Assembly (NCBI GenBank): GCA_963717705.1
Contig: CAVQWT010000004.1
Coordinates: 496,001 to 560,000 of the forward strand
DNA from: CAVQWT01 sp963717705
GTDB taxonomy: Bacteria; Pseudomonadota; Gammaproteobacteria; Burkholderiales; Casimicrobiaceae
Length of the DNA stretch: 64,000 bases
Direction: 5' to 3'
The translations under genes were made by a program, and so were the position numbers. Under the pieces are notes generated by a model, which saw only the letters and a program-made list of their open reading frames with translations, made no database searches and was not told where the DNA came from. Below are positions 42,836-52,113 of the stretch, in pieces (within the stretch, counting starts at the first letter, position 1; each line of letters opens with the position of its first letter).

Positions 42836-42984
42836 GTTTCCCCCTTCGCGTGGAATCGGTCGGTGCCGGCCAGCGCCCAAGTTACTCCGGCGCCCGGCGG
42901 CTGCCCAGTGCAGTCATGCCGACCACAGCAGCGGTACAGAGATGCACGGCTCCAATCGCTCCGCGACACCGGCAGGCATCGGGA

Positions 42985-45027
42985 CTACTTGTACAGCGTC
43001 TGCGGCAGCCAGAGGCCGATCTGCGGGAACACGTACAGCAGGATCAGGGCGACCACCTGGATGCCCATGAACGGCATCATCCCGCCGAAGATCTGGTTCA
43101 GCGTGACGTGAGGCGGCGACACGCCCTTCAGGTAGAACGCGGCCATCGCCACCGGCGGCGACAGGAACGCCGTCTGCAGGTTCAGCGCGACCAGCAGCCC
43201 GAAGAACAGCGGATCGATCTGGAAGTGCGCCAGCAGCGGGATGAAGATCGGCATGAAGATGACGATGATCTCGGTCCACTCGAGCGGCCAGCCGAGGATG
43301 AAGATGATGCACTGCGCCAGGATCATGAACTGCACCGGCGTCAGGTCCATCGACAGCACCCAGCGGTTGATGATCTCCTGCCCGCCCAGCAGCGCGAACG
43401 CCGCCGAGAAAATCGATGAGCCGACGAACAGCCAGCACACCATCGCGCTCGTCTTCGCGGTGAGGAACGACGACTCCTTGATGATGCCGCCGAGGTCGCG
43501 CAGCGTCTTGCCCAGCACGCCGCCCTGGCCGGTGGCCGCGCTGCGGGCGGTCCGCGCGTTTCCGGCGTACCGGTACACCGCGGCGAGGATGCAGCCGCCG
43601 AACGCGCCCACCGCGGCCGCCTCGGTCGGCGTCGACAGCCCGAACACGATCGAGCCCAGCACCGCGAGAATCAGGACCGCAAGCGGGAAGAACGACGACA
43701 GCAGCATCTTGAAGATCTCGAGTCGCTGCCAGGTCCACAACGCGTAGATGACGATCCCGACGACCGCGGTGACGCAGAGAACGATCCAGAACCAGGTCGG
43801 GGTCGGCAGCCGTTCGGCCGCGGGCTTGGCCTCGGCAGGGGCCTTCGCCGCCACCGCGGGCGGATTCGCGGCGGCAGCCGCGGGATCGCTCGCCGACGGC
43901 GATGCGATCGTCGACGGCGACGCATTCGGCGCGGGCTCGGCCGGTGGCTCCGAGAGCCCGGAACCGGAAGCCGGCGGTTCCGCCAGCCCGCCCTCCGTCG
44001 GCTCGGCGAGACCGGTGTCTCCGACCAGCGCTCCGCCCCCTCCCGACTGGACCAGACCGGACGTGTCGACCTCCTCGGCCGGATTGGTCGCCAGCAGGTA
44101 CGTTCCGAGCACCATGCCTCCCAGCGCGAGCGCGGGCAGCAGCGTGACCAGGAACTGCCCGGCCACCGTGCGCGCCGGGACGCCCAGGCTGCGCCCACCC
44201 ACGGCGCGCAGGAGCCCGGTGAACGCGTTGCCGCCCTCGCGCGCCAGCGGCTGCAGCGCTTCGGGCACCGGGACCATGGCGTCGGCAGCCGACAGCGGCG
44301 GCGCGAGGTGCGGCTTCCACTTGGCGACGACGATGACGTAGCCGACGTACAGCGCGGCCAGCATCAGGCCGGGGAAGAACGCCCCCGCGTAGAGCTGGAC
44401 CACCGAGACGCCGGCAGTGGCGCCGTAGACGATCAGCAGCACCGAAGGCGGAATCAGGATGCCGAGACAGCCCCCGGCGGTGATCGCGCCGGCCCCGAGC
44501 TGCGTGCTGTAGCCGGCCCGCAGCATCGCGGGGAACGCCAGCAGCCCCATCAGCGTCACGACCGCCCCGACGATGCCGGTTGCCGTCGCGAAGATCGCAC
44601 AGGTGACGATGGTGGCGACCGCGAGCGAGCCCGGGACCCGCGCCAGCGCGAGGTGCAGGCTCTTGAACAGCCGCTCGATCAGTGCCGCGCGCTCGACCAG
44701 GTACCCCATGAACACGAACAGCGGGATCGCGATCAGCACGTCGTTGGACATCACGGAGTAGGCACGCTGGACCATCAGGTCGAGCACCTGTCGCACCGCG
44801 AGGTCGGGGTTGACGCTGCGATAGGAGAGCCAGGCGAAGAACACCCCCATGCCCATCAGCGTGAACGCGGTCGGGAACCCCAGCATGATGGTCACGACGA
44901 TCAGCGCCAGCATCAGCAGGCCGAGGTGACCGTTGGTCACGTTGCCCCACGGCATCATCACCAGGATGGAGACGATGATCAGCCCCATCAGCGAAAAACC
45001 GAACCACAGTTCCTTGCGGATCTTCAT
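42985..45027 (-). CDS. dctM: TRAP transporter large permease DctM, long form with linker insert (second system)
   Basis: A 680-residue inner-membrane permease. Conserved parts are the N-terminal helices, AGGCLGILIPPSVLLIVYGA, and the C-terminal half with FGLSTPTEAAAVGAFGG. Between about residues 318 and 410 it carries a Pro/Ala/Ser/Glu-rich, low-complexity insert flanked by hydrophobic segments, making it about 240 residues longer than the DctM at 8.3 kb. Long forms are known in the mannitol/chloroaromatic-type TRAP group, to which it seems to belong. The ATG overlaps the dctQ stop (ATGA). Confidence 0.88.
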   Translation of the reverse strand: MKIRKELWFGFSLMGLIIVSILVMMPWGNVTNGHLGLLMLALIVVTIMLGFPTAFTLMGMGVFFAWLSYRSVNPDLAVRQVLDLMVQRAYSVMSNDVLIAIPLFVFMGYLVERAALIERLFKSLHLALARVPGSLAVATIVTCAIFATATGIVGAVVTLMGLLAFPAMLRAGYSTQLGAGAITAGGCLGILIPPSVLLIVYGATAGVSVVQLYAGAFFPGLMLAALYVGYVIVVAKWKPHLAPPLSAADAMVPVPEALQPLAREGGNAFTGLLRAVGGRSLGVPARTVAGQFLVTLLPALALGGMVLGTYLLATNPAEEVDTSGLVQSGGGGALVGDTGLAEPTEGGLAEPPASGSGLSEPPAEPAPNASPSTIASPSASDPAAAAANPPAVAAKAPAEAKPAAERLPTPTWFWIVLCVTAVVGIVIYALWTWQRLEIFKMLLSSFFPLAVLILAVLGSIVFGLSTPTEAAAVGAFGGCILAAVYRYAGNARTARSAATGQGGVLGKTLRDLGGIIKESSFLTAKTSAMVCWLFVGSSIFSAAFALLGGQEIINRWVLSMDLTPVQFMILAQCIIFILGWPLEWTEIIVIFMPIFIPLLAHFQIDPLFFGLLVALNLQTAFLSPPVAMAAFYLKGVSPPHVTLNQIFGGMMPFMGIQVVALILLYVFPQIGLWLPQTLYK

Positions 45028-45650
45028 CGCGTCGCCGGCTTCGGGTCGACGAACGCCGGGTCCGGCTCGGCCATGCCGGCCTCGTCGATGCTCACCATCT
45101 CTTTCAGCTTGTCGACGTCGACTTCCTCGACGTCCTCTTCGCGCGAGGGCCACGCGCCCTTGCGGAGGCAGATCAGGCAGCGGATGATTTCGACGAACCC
45201 CTGCAGCAGAAGGAACGCGCCGGCGACCGGGATCACCGTCTTGAACGGATAGACCGGCGGGCCGTCGGCGGTCACGTTGCTGTGCTCGGTGATCGCCCAG
45301 CTCTCGGCCGCGTAGTAGAAGCCGGCGTAGGTCAGCGCGAACACGCCGGGAATGAAGAACACGATGTAGAGGATCAGGTCGATCGTCGCCTGCGTCTGCG
45401 GCCGGAAAAAGCCGTAGAGCACGTCACCGCGGACGTGGCCGTTCTTGGAGAGCGTGTACGCGCCGGCCATCATGAACAGCGTGCCGTACATCATGATCAT
45501 CGCGTCGAATGCCCATGCGTGCGGACGGCCGAGCGCGTAGCGGGAGAACACCTCCCAGCTGATCTGCAGCGTCATCACGACGATCAGGAACGAGAACGCG
45601 TGGCCGACCCACGTGGACAACTTGTCGACCGTGAGCAGAAATCGCTGCAT
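45024..45650 (-). CDS. dctQ: TRAP transporter small permease DctQ (second system)
   Basis: A 208-residue four-helix subunit (helices near 15-35, 50-70, 92-112 and 145-165) with EVFSRYALGRPHAWAFDA after the first helix. It has a longer acidic C-terminal tail than the first DctQ. It overlaps dctM by 4 bases and follows dctP after about 105 bases. Confidence 0.88.
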   Translation of the reverse strand: MQRFLLTVDKLSTWVGHAFSFLIVVMTLQISWEVFSRYALGRPHAWAFDAMIMMYGTLFMMAGAYTLSKNGHVRGDVLYGFFRPQTQATIDLILYIVFFIPGVFALTYAGFYYAAESWAITEHSNVTADGPPVYPFKTVIPVAGAFLLLQGFVEIIRCLICLRKGAWPSREEDVEEVDVDKLKEMVSIDEAGMAEPDPAFVDPKPATR

Positions 45651-45756
45651 GAAAGGCGGATCCTTCGCGGCGAGCCGACGCGGCGCCGCGGATGCTGGGA
45701 ACAGGGCGGGACGGCCATCCGCAGACGCGCGGATGGCTGCCCCGGAAGCGCTGCGG

Positions 45757-46926
45757 TCAGCCCTTCTTCGCGGGCGCTGCGGCCTTGGCGAAGTAGTGGT
45801 TGTACGCCATCCGCCGGTTCACGTTGGTGTCGAGGTCCCAGCGCACCGCGCGCTCGGCGAACTCTTTCTGCGACGCGATGATCTCCTTGAACAGCGCGTT
45901 GTCCGACGCCTTCTTGTCGGCGGCCTCGTCGTACGCGGTCAGCTGCCGCTGCAGCACCACGTCCGGCGTCTTGTAGAACTTGACGCCCTGCTTGGTCTGC
46001 ATCTCGATGTAGTCCTTGGAGTAACGGTCGATCGCCTTCCACGACATGTCGGCCGACGCCGCCTCGACGGCGTTCTCGATGATGGTCTTCATCTTCGGCG
46101 GCAGCGCGTCGTACTTGGTCTTGTTGAACGTGATCTCGAACTGCTCCGCGTTCTGGTGAAAGCTCTGCAGCATGCAGACCTTCGACACGTCGGGGAAGCC
46201 GAGCAGCCGGTCCGACGAGGCGTTGTTGAACTCCGCCGCGTCGAGCAGCCCGCGATCCATGGCCGGGACGATTTCGCCGCCGGGCAGCGCGTTGACGGCG
46301 GCGCCGAGCCCGGTGAACACGTCGATGGAGATGCCGACGGTGCGGTACTTGAGCCCCTTGAAGTCCTCGTTCTTGGTGATCGGCTTCTTGAACCAGCCCA
46401 GCGGCTGCGTGGGCATCGGGCCGTACGGGAACGACACGACGTTGGCGCCGATCGAGGCGTAGAGCTTCGACAGCAGTTCCTTGCCGCCGCCGTACTTGTG
46501 CCACGACAGCAGCATGTTGGCGTCCATGCCGAAGGCCGGGCCCGAACCCCAGAGTGCCAGGGCGTTCTGCTTGCCGTAGTGGTAGACCAGCACGCCGTGG
46601 CCGCCGTCAAGGGTGCCCTTCGACACGGCCTCGAGCAGGCCGAACGCCGGGACCACCGCGCCGGCCGGCAGCACCTCGATCTTGAGATCGCCACCGGTCA
46701 TGTCGTTGACCTTCTTGGCGAAGTCGAGCGCGTATTCGTGGAAGATGTCCTTGGACGGCCAGGTCGACTGCCAGCGCATCGAGATCGGGCCGGTCTGGCC
46801 CTTCGCGATCATGGGGAAGCCGAGCGTCGCGCCGGCGGCGGCAGCGCCGCTGGCGGCCTTGAGAAAGCTGCGGCGGGGTTGCGTGCTACTGCCGGCGGTC
46901 GCCGGTGCGGGCGTCTTGCTCGTCAT
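45757..46926 (-). CDS. dctP: TRAP transporter periplasmic receptor, Tat-exported (second system)
   Basis: A 389-residue DctP-family receptor with a twin-arginine signal (QPRRSFLKAASG). It resembles the TakP/mannitol-chloroaromatic group (MRWQSTWPSKDIFHEYALDF, GLKYRTVGISIDVFTGLG, AAEFNNASSDRLLGFPDVSK), whose known ligands are 2-oxo acids and related carboxylates. Tat export suggests folding before transport, known for some TRAP receptors of this group. The start at 46926 has CGGAGG 5 bases upstream; the upstream frame is not protein-like. It is first in the dctP-dctQ-dctM operon. Confidence 0.9.
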   Translation of the reverse strand: MTSKTPAPATAGSSTQPRRSFLKAASGAAAAGATLGFPMIAKGQTGPISMRWQSTWPSKDIFHEYALDFAKKVNDMTGGDLKIEVLPAGAVVPAFGLLEAVSKGTLDGGHGVLVYHYGKQNALALWGSGPAFGMDANMLLSWHKYGGGKELLSKLYASIGANVVSFPYGPMPTQPLGWFKKPITKNEDFKGLKYRTVGISIDVFTGLGAAVNALPGGEIVPAMDRGLLDAAEFNNASSDRLLGFPDVSKVCMLQSFHQNAEQFEITFNKTKYDALPPKMKTIIENAVEAASADMSWKAIDRYSKDYIEMQTKQGVKFYKTPDVVLQRQLTAYDEAADKKASDNALFKEIIASQKEFAERAVRWDLDTNVNRRMAYNHYFAKAAAPAKKG

Positions 46927-47044
46927 GAATCCTCCGAAATGGTCGATGCTGCGGCTCTGCCGCGTGCCGGGACTGGCGATGCTGGATGTCCCATTGCCTG
47001 TCCCCTGCGCCGACACCAAGCCGCCGGCGCCGGCAGGTCTTTTG

Positions 47045-47072
47045 ATTATACGCAGGGACCCGGTTCCGTCCA
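47045..47072 (-). promoter_or_regulatory. Promoter of the second TRAP operon
   Basis: On the minus strand, -35 TGGACG (47067-47072, 4 of 6), a 16-bp spacer and a perfect -10 TATAAT (47045-47050). The leader to dctP is about 110 bases. It lies just beyond the recR stop. Confidence 0.55.
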
Positions 47073-47110
47073 GCGGTCCCGCGCGGCCCCGGTTCGACAC
47101 TGCGCGGCCT

Positions 47111-47749
47111 TCAACCGACGGGGCGACGTTCGCGCAGCGCCTGCGCCAGCGTGCCGGCGTCGACGTACTCCAGCTCGCCGCCGACCGGGACGCCGCGCGC
47201 GAGGCGGGTGACCTTGAGCCCCCGCGCCGTCAGCATCTCGCCGATGGTGTGCGCGGTCGCCTCGCCCTCGTTGGTGAAGTTGGTCGCGAGGATGACTTCG
47301 CGCACGGCGCCGTCGGTGGCCCGCTTGAGCAGGCGATCGAGGCGGATCTCCTTCGGGCCGATGCCGTCGAGGGGCGACAGCCGGCCCATCAGGACGAAAT
47401 AGAGCCCCGCGTAGGCATGCGTCTGCTCCATCGTCAGGAGGTCGGCCGGGGTCTCGACCACGCAAAGCTGCGCCGGATCGCGTCGGGCCGACCGGCACAG
47501 CGCACACACCTCGTCCTCGGTGAAGGTGTTGCACCGCTCGCAGTGGCGCACCGCGCGTGCCGCGTGCTCGAGCGCGTGCGCGAGCGCCCGGGCGCCGTCG
47601 CGGTCGTGCTGCAGCAGGTAGAGCGCCATCCGCTGCGCCGCGCGGGGCCCGACGCCGGGCAGGCAGCGCAGCGAGCGCGCAAGTTCGTCCAGGCTCGACA
47701 GCGGTTCCGCCGCCGGCACCGGGCGCGGGTCGTTGCCGCGTGCTGTCAC
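47111..47749 (-). CDS. recR: Recombination mediator protein RecR
   Basis: A 212-residue RecFOR-pathway protein: an N-terminal helix-hairpin-helix (LRCLPGVGPRAAQRMAL), a C4 zinc finger (CERCNTFTEDEVCALC) and a Toprim domain (VVETPADLLTMEQ to ATNFTNEGEATAHTI). The start is taken as GTG 47749, which gives the usual family length. The frame is open further upstream but that part is Arg/Ser/Pro-rich, and the ribosome-binding site is weak, so the exact start is uncertain. It lies downstream of ybaB, the standard dnaX-ybaB-recR order. Confidence 0.93.
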   Translation of the reverse strand: MTARGNDPRPVPAAEPLSSLDELARSLRCLPGVGPRAAQRMALYLLQHDRDGARALAHALEHAARAVRHCERCNTFTEDEVCALCRSARRDPAQLCVVETPADLLTMEQTHAYAGLYFVLMGRLSPLDGIGPKEIRLDRLLKRATDGAVREVILATNFTNEGEATAHTIGEMLTARGLKVTRLARGVPVGGELEYVDAGTLAQALRERRPVG

Positions 47750-47801
47750 TGCGGCCGCTCGCGCCGCCGGCGGCAACGATCCGCGAGAACCCGCCGCGTC
47801 A

Positions 47802-48158
47802 TCAGAACGGCAGCTTGAAGCCGGGAGGCAGGCCCATGCCGGGCGGCAGGCCGAGCCCGGCGCCGAGCCCGGCCCGCTTCTCCTCGCCCATGGCCTCGGC
47901 ACGGCGCACCGCGTCGTTGAACGCCGCCGCCACGAGGTCCTCGAGCATGTCGCGCTCCTCGCCGAGCAGCGTCGGATCGATCGCGACCCGCTTGACGCCG
48001 AACTTGCACGTCATCGTGACCTTGACCAGGCCCGCGCCGGCTTGGCCCTCGACCTCGGTCCGCGCGAGTTCCTCCTCGACGCGCTTCTGGTTTTCCGCCA
48101 GCTTTTCCTGCATCTGCTGCGCCTGCTTCATCAGGCCGGCGAGCTGGTTCTTCATCAT
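47802..48158 (-). CDS. ybaB: YbaB/EbfC nucleoid-associated protein
   Basis: A 118-residue DNA-binding protein of the YbaB/EbfC family: long N-terminal helix (LMKQAQQMQEKLAENQKRVE), central sheet (VKVTMTCKFGVKRVAIDP) and C-terminal helix (LEDLVAAAFNDAVRRAEA), then a Gly/Leu/Pro-rich tail. The start at 48158 has GGGAG at 8 bases; an adjacent ATG at 48155 is equivalent. It lies 38 bases after dnaX. Confidence 0.94.
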   Translation of the reverse strand: MMKNQLAGLMKQAQQMQEKLAENQKRVEEELARTEVEGQAGAGLVKVTMTCKFGVKRVAIDPTLLGEERDMLEDLVAAAFNDAVRRAEAMGEEKRAGLGAGLGLPPGMGLPPGFKLPF

Positions 48159-48196
48159 CGGTGGCACTCCCTGGGCTGGGACCGCGCGCGGCGCGG

Positions 48197-50013
48197 TCAC
48201 GAAACGGGCTTGACGGAATCGGGGCGAACCCTGGCGTCGAACCGGGCGACGACGTCGCGGACGAACGGCTCGTCGCGGAACGCGGCTTCGGTCTTCGCCT
48301 TCGCCTCGGCGCGCTCGCGCTTCTCCTGCGCGGCGAGCGACGAGTCGGCTGCTTCGGCGATCTCGAACGCGAGCTTGAGCCGGCGCCCGCAGGCCTGTTC
48401 GAGCGCCAGCCGCAGCTTGTCGGCGTACTTCGGGTCGACCAGGTGCTTGTGCGACGCCGGCACGGCCAGCACCACCAGCGGCCCGTCGATGCGGATGAGT
48501 TCGCTCTGCGCGGCGATCTGGCCCGCGATGCCGGTGAACCGCGCTGCGGCAACGAACGCCGGCCAGTCCTCGGGCGTTGCGGGCAGCGTCAACCCGGGGG
48601 CGGCCACGGCGGCGGCGGTCGAGGCCGCAGCGCCCGCGGAAGCCGGGGCTGCGCCGACCTGCCCCCCGTCCCCGGTGGCGGCATCGGTTGCAGCCGCGCC
48701 GCGGTCGGTCCCGGGCGGCATCGCGCCCGGCATCACCGGCGTCGGCGCCCCGGGGGGCGAGTGCGCCGCCGGCACGCGCGGCTTGGAGGCCACCGCGGTG
48801 GCCGCCGCGGTGGCCGCCGCCGTGGCCGCTGCGACGGCTTGGGCGGGGGCCGCGTGCGTCGCTGCTGCGCCGCCGCCGGCATCGACGCGCGTCCTGCCGG
48901 GCGGGCCCCGCCGCCCGCGCTGCCCGCCGGGGCGGCCGGGGCGAACGCCCGCAGGCGCAGCAGCGTCATCGTGAAGCCGGTCGCCGGGTCGGGGGCGAGC
49001 GCGAGATCGGCGCGCCCCTGCACTACGATCTGGTAGGCGAGCTGGACCAGCTCCGGCGACAGCCCGCGCGCGAGCTCCCCGACGGCCTCGGCATCGTCGA
49101 ACGACTCGGCTGCAGCCGGCACGGCCTGCGCGACGGCCACCCGGTGCCACAGCGAAGCGAGCTCGTCGAGCGCGTGGTCGAACGCGACCGCGCGCTCGGC
49201 CATCGCGTCGGCCTCGGCCAGCAGCGCCGGACCATCGCCGGCCATGACCGCGGCGGCGATGCGGTAGACGTACCGGGTGTCGACCGCGCCGAGCATCTCG
49301 CGGACCACGGCTTCGCGCACCTCGCCGTCGCCGTACGCGATCGCCTGGTCGAGCAGCGACAGCCCGTCGCGCATCGAACCCGCCGCGCCGCGCGCGACCA
49401 GCGCAAGCGCGGGTGGGTCGGAAGCGATGCCCTCCGCGGCCAGGATCTCGGCCAGCCGGGCGGCGATCGCCGGCTGCGGCAGCGGCTTGAGGTTGAACTG
49501 GAGGCAGCGCGACAGCACGGTCACCGGAATCTTCTGCGGGTCCGTCGTCGCCAGCACGAACTTGACGTGCTCCGGCGGTTCCTCGAGCGTCTTCAGCATC
49601 GAATTGAAGGCGTTCTTCGACAGCATGTGCACTTCGTCGATCAGGTAGACCTTGTAGCGGCCCACCGTCGGCGCGTACCGCGCGTTGTCGAGGATCTCGC
49701 GCATGTCGTCGACGCCGGTGTTCGACGCCGCGTCGAGCTCGAGCAGGTCGACGAAGCGCCCGGCGTCGATGTCGGTGCACGCCGGGCACGCGCCGCAGGG
49801 CGTTGCCGTGACCCCGGTCGCGCAGTTGAGGCTCTTGGCCAGGATGCGCGCGATGGTGGTCTTGCCGACGCCGCGCGTGCCGGTCAGCAGATACGCGTGG
49901 TGCAGGCGGCCGCGGGTCAGCGCATTGGTCAGCGCCTGGACGACGTGCTCCTGGCCCGACAGCTCGGCAAAGGTCCGGGGCCGCCACTTGCGCGCGAGTA
50001 CCTGGTAACTCAT
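48197..50013 (-). CDS. dnaX: DNA polymerase III subunits gamma/tau, frame broken near 48.85-48.95 kb
   Basis: The clamp-loader ATPase. The first frame (50013 to about 48900) holds the AAA+ module: MSYQVLARKWRP, Walker A GTRGVGKTT, zinc-binding Cys (CATGVTATPCGACPAC), Walker B LIDEVHML, the SRC motif and domain III to TLLRLRAFAP. The frame then turns Arg/Pro-rich and stops at 48733 (426 residues). The tau C-terminus (Ala/Thr linker, FTGIAGQIAAQSELIRIDGP, DKLRLALEQACG) is in the -1 frame to 48197. One added base would give 605 residues. The direction matches E. coli's programmed -1 shift, but no canonical slippery heptamer was seen, so a missing base is more likely. Confidence 0.85.
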
Positions 50014-50207
50014 CGGGCCGATTCTACCGTGCTGAAACCATGCCGGAAGCGTCCACGGGTGTCGGGGACGACGCTGCGGGAGTCGGCACGGCCGGACCTG
50101 CGCAGGCAAGTCCGCAGCTCCCTGGCGGCCGCGCCGCCCCCCGGAAAGACGACTGCCGCCGCAAGGCCGACGGGTTGCGTCGGCCGCGCGGCGGCAGCTT
50201 GAAGGTG

Positions 50208-50304
50208 GCGAGCCGAACCCCCGGCACTGGCAGAGAATCGCTGTGGCTGCTTCCTTCCGGACCTGACCAGGTTCACGACCATGCCATGCGGGGCGACCCG
50301 CCGT
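50208..50304 (-). ncRNA. ffs: 4.5S / small signal-recognition-particle RNA
   Basis: The minus strand carries the invariant SRP domain IV core (CAGGTCCGGAAGGAAGCAG) with its GGAA tetraloop, flanked by pairing arms (CCCCGCATGGCA with TGCCAGTGCCGGGG). The RNA binds Ffh to target membrane proteins. The ends are approximate. It lies directly upstream of dnaX, as in many betaproteobacteria, and has its own promoter. Confidence 0.9.
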
Positions 50305-50336
50305 TGAGCGGTCGCGCCTGTTCGGCGCGAAGGCAC

Positions 50337-50365
50337 ATTATGGTCGATGCCCCCTCCCCCGGCAA
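50337..50365 (-). promoter_or_regulatory. Promoter of the 4.5S RNA gene
   Basis: On the minus strand, -35 TTGCCG (50360-50365), a 17-bp spacer and -10 CATAAT (50337-50342, 5 of 6). The start near 50330 implies a short 5' precursor segment to be trimmed. Confidence 0.6.
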
Positions 50366-50405
50366 GCGCGCCGTGCACCCCGGGGGGTCCGCACAGGGCC
50401 GTGGC

Positions 50406-50411
50406 TATAAT
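50406..50411 (+). promoter_or_regulatory. -10 element upstream of mltF
   Basis: A perfect TATAAT 59 bases before the mltF ATG. The -35 region at 17 bp (GGGGGT) does not match, so strength is uncertain. Confidence 0.45.
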
Positions 50412-50469
50412 CGACCGCCATGCCGCGACCTCGTAACCTGCCGCGTCGTCCGGCCGCCTGAGCCCGCGC

Positions 50470-52008
50470 ATGCGCCGCACGCACGCGCTCGCCGCCGCTG
50501 CCATCGCCATCGTCATGATCGGCGTGGTGCTCCTTGCGACCTGGCGCGGACTGCCGCCGCCGGCGAGGGCGCTCGCGGCGCCGCACGCAGCCGGGGAACT
50601 CGTGGTGCTGATGCGGCCCGGCGCGGCGACATGGTTCGTCGGTCCCGACGGCGGTCCGGCCGGGTTCGACGTCGACCTGATGCGCCGATTTGCCGACGAC
50701 CAGAAGCTGCCGCTGCGCCTCGTGGTCGCCGAATCCGCGACGGCCCTGGCGGCCGGCATCGCGCGCGGCGAAGCGCACATCGGCGCCGGGGGGCTGTTCC
50801 GGCCCCGCCCGGCCGCCCCGCGGGCGTCGGCCGCGCCAAAGGGTGCCTCGCCGCCGCCCGCGGCCTCCGGCAAGCCGACGGCGTCGGTCCCCGCGGCGGC
50901 CGAGCCCGAAGCGCCGACGGGCGTGCTGTGGACCGACGGGTACCACGCCGTCGCCCCGGTGCTGATCTACAACGCCGCCGGGTACCGCCCGGCCACCTGG
51001 CGCGATCTTGCGGGTGCGACGGTCGCCTACCTGGACGGCACCGGCCTCGCCGACGAGCTCGATGCGATCCGCCGCGCCCACCCCGAAGTGAGCTGGGAAC
51101 CGCTGGTCCTGCCGTCGGCCGACGCGCTGATCGCACAGGTCAGCGACGGGACCACAAGCTACGCGCTCGTCGCCTCGAACGAGGCGGCGCTGGCGCGCAA
51201 CATCTACCTCGATTTCGACGTCGGGTTCACGGCGGGCTCCCCGCGCGACCTCGCATGGATGGTCCCGGACCGGTTTGCCCCGCTCGTCGCGGAGCTCGAC
51301 GCCTTTTTCGCCCGCGCGCGCCGCGACGGCACGCTCGCCCGGCTCACCGAGCGCTACTTCGCGTACGCCCGCCAGGTCGCCCGGCCGGACGCCGGCATCC
51401 TGCAGGAGCGCATCCGGACGCTGCTGCCGCAGTATCGAGCGCTGTTCCAGGACGCGCAGGAGGCGAGCGGCATCGAGTGGCGGCTGCTGGCTGCCATCGC
51501 GTACCAGGAATCGCAGTGGGACCCGCAGGCGACCAGCGAGACCGGCGTGCGCGGGCTGATGCAGCTGACCGAGGAAACCGCGCGCCACCTCGGCGTGACC
51601 GATCGCCTCGACCCGCGCGCGGCGACGCTGGCCGCCGCCCGCTACCTCGCCGATCTCAAGGCCAAGCTGCCGGATCGCATCCAGGAGCCGGACCGCACCT
51701 GGCTCGCGCTCGCCGCGTTCAACATCGGACTCGGTCACCTCGAGGACGCGCGCGTGCTGGCCCAGAAGCAGGGCCTCAAGCCCGACCTCTGGGCCGACGT
51801 CAAGAAGACGCTGCCGCTGCTGGCGCAGCCCGAGTACTACGAGCAGGCGCGGCTCGGCTACGCGCGCGGCGGGATGCCGGTGGCGTTCGTCGACAAGGTG
51901 CGCGCGTACTACGACGTGCTGCTCGCGCGCGAGGAAGCGGCACGGCCGCGGCTGCGCAGCGCCCCGCCGTCGCTGCGGCTCGAGACCTCGCCGCAGTCCC
52001 CGCGCTGA
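50470..52008 (+). CDS. mltF: Membrane-bound lytic murein transglycosylase F
   Basis: A 512-residue periplasmic enzyme anchored by an N-terminal hydrophobic segment (about residues 8-26). An extracellular solute-binding-like domain follows (about 40-300, GPAGFDVDLMRRFAD), interrupted by a Pro/Ala-rich insert near 115-145, then a C-terminal SLT lytic transglycosylase domain with the catalytic Glu in AIAYQESQWDP, GLMQLT and AAFNIGLGHLEDAR. It cleaves peptidoglycan glycan strands to 1,6-anhydro ends. No lipobox Cys is seen at the N-terminus. Confidence 0.9.
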   Translation: MRRTHALAAAAIAIVMIGVVLLATWRGLPPPARALAAPHAAGELVVLMRPGAATWFVGPDGGPAGFDVDLMRRFADDQKLPLRLVVAESATALAAGIARGEAHIGAGGLFRPRPAAPRASAAPKGASPPPAASGKPTASVPAAAEPEAPTGVLWTDGYHAVAPVLIYNAAGYRPATWRDLAGATVAYLDGTGLADELDAIRRAHPEVSWEPLVLPSADALIAQVSDGTTSYALVASNEAALARNIYLDFDVGFTAGSPRDLAWMVPDRFAPLVAELDAFFARARRDGTLARLTERYFAYARQVARPDAGILQERIRTLLPQYRALFQDAQEASGIEWRLLAAIAYQESQWDPQATSETGVRGLMQLTEETARHLGVTDRLDPRAATLAAARYLADLKAKLPDRIQEPDRTWLALAAFNIGLGHLEDARVLAQKQGLKPDLWADVKKTLPLLAQPEYYEQARLGYARGGMPVAFVDKVRAYYDVLLAREEAARPRLRSAPPSLRLETSPQSPR

Positions 52009-52113
52009 CGTCACGGCACCCGCACGGACGCGCCGCGGGTCCCCGGCACGCCGCACCCCGCCACACCTCACACCCCGCCGCACCCCGCCACCGGCATCGC
52101 GTAAAATGCGGCC

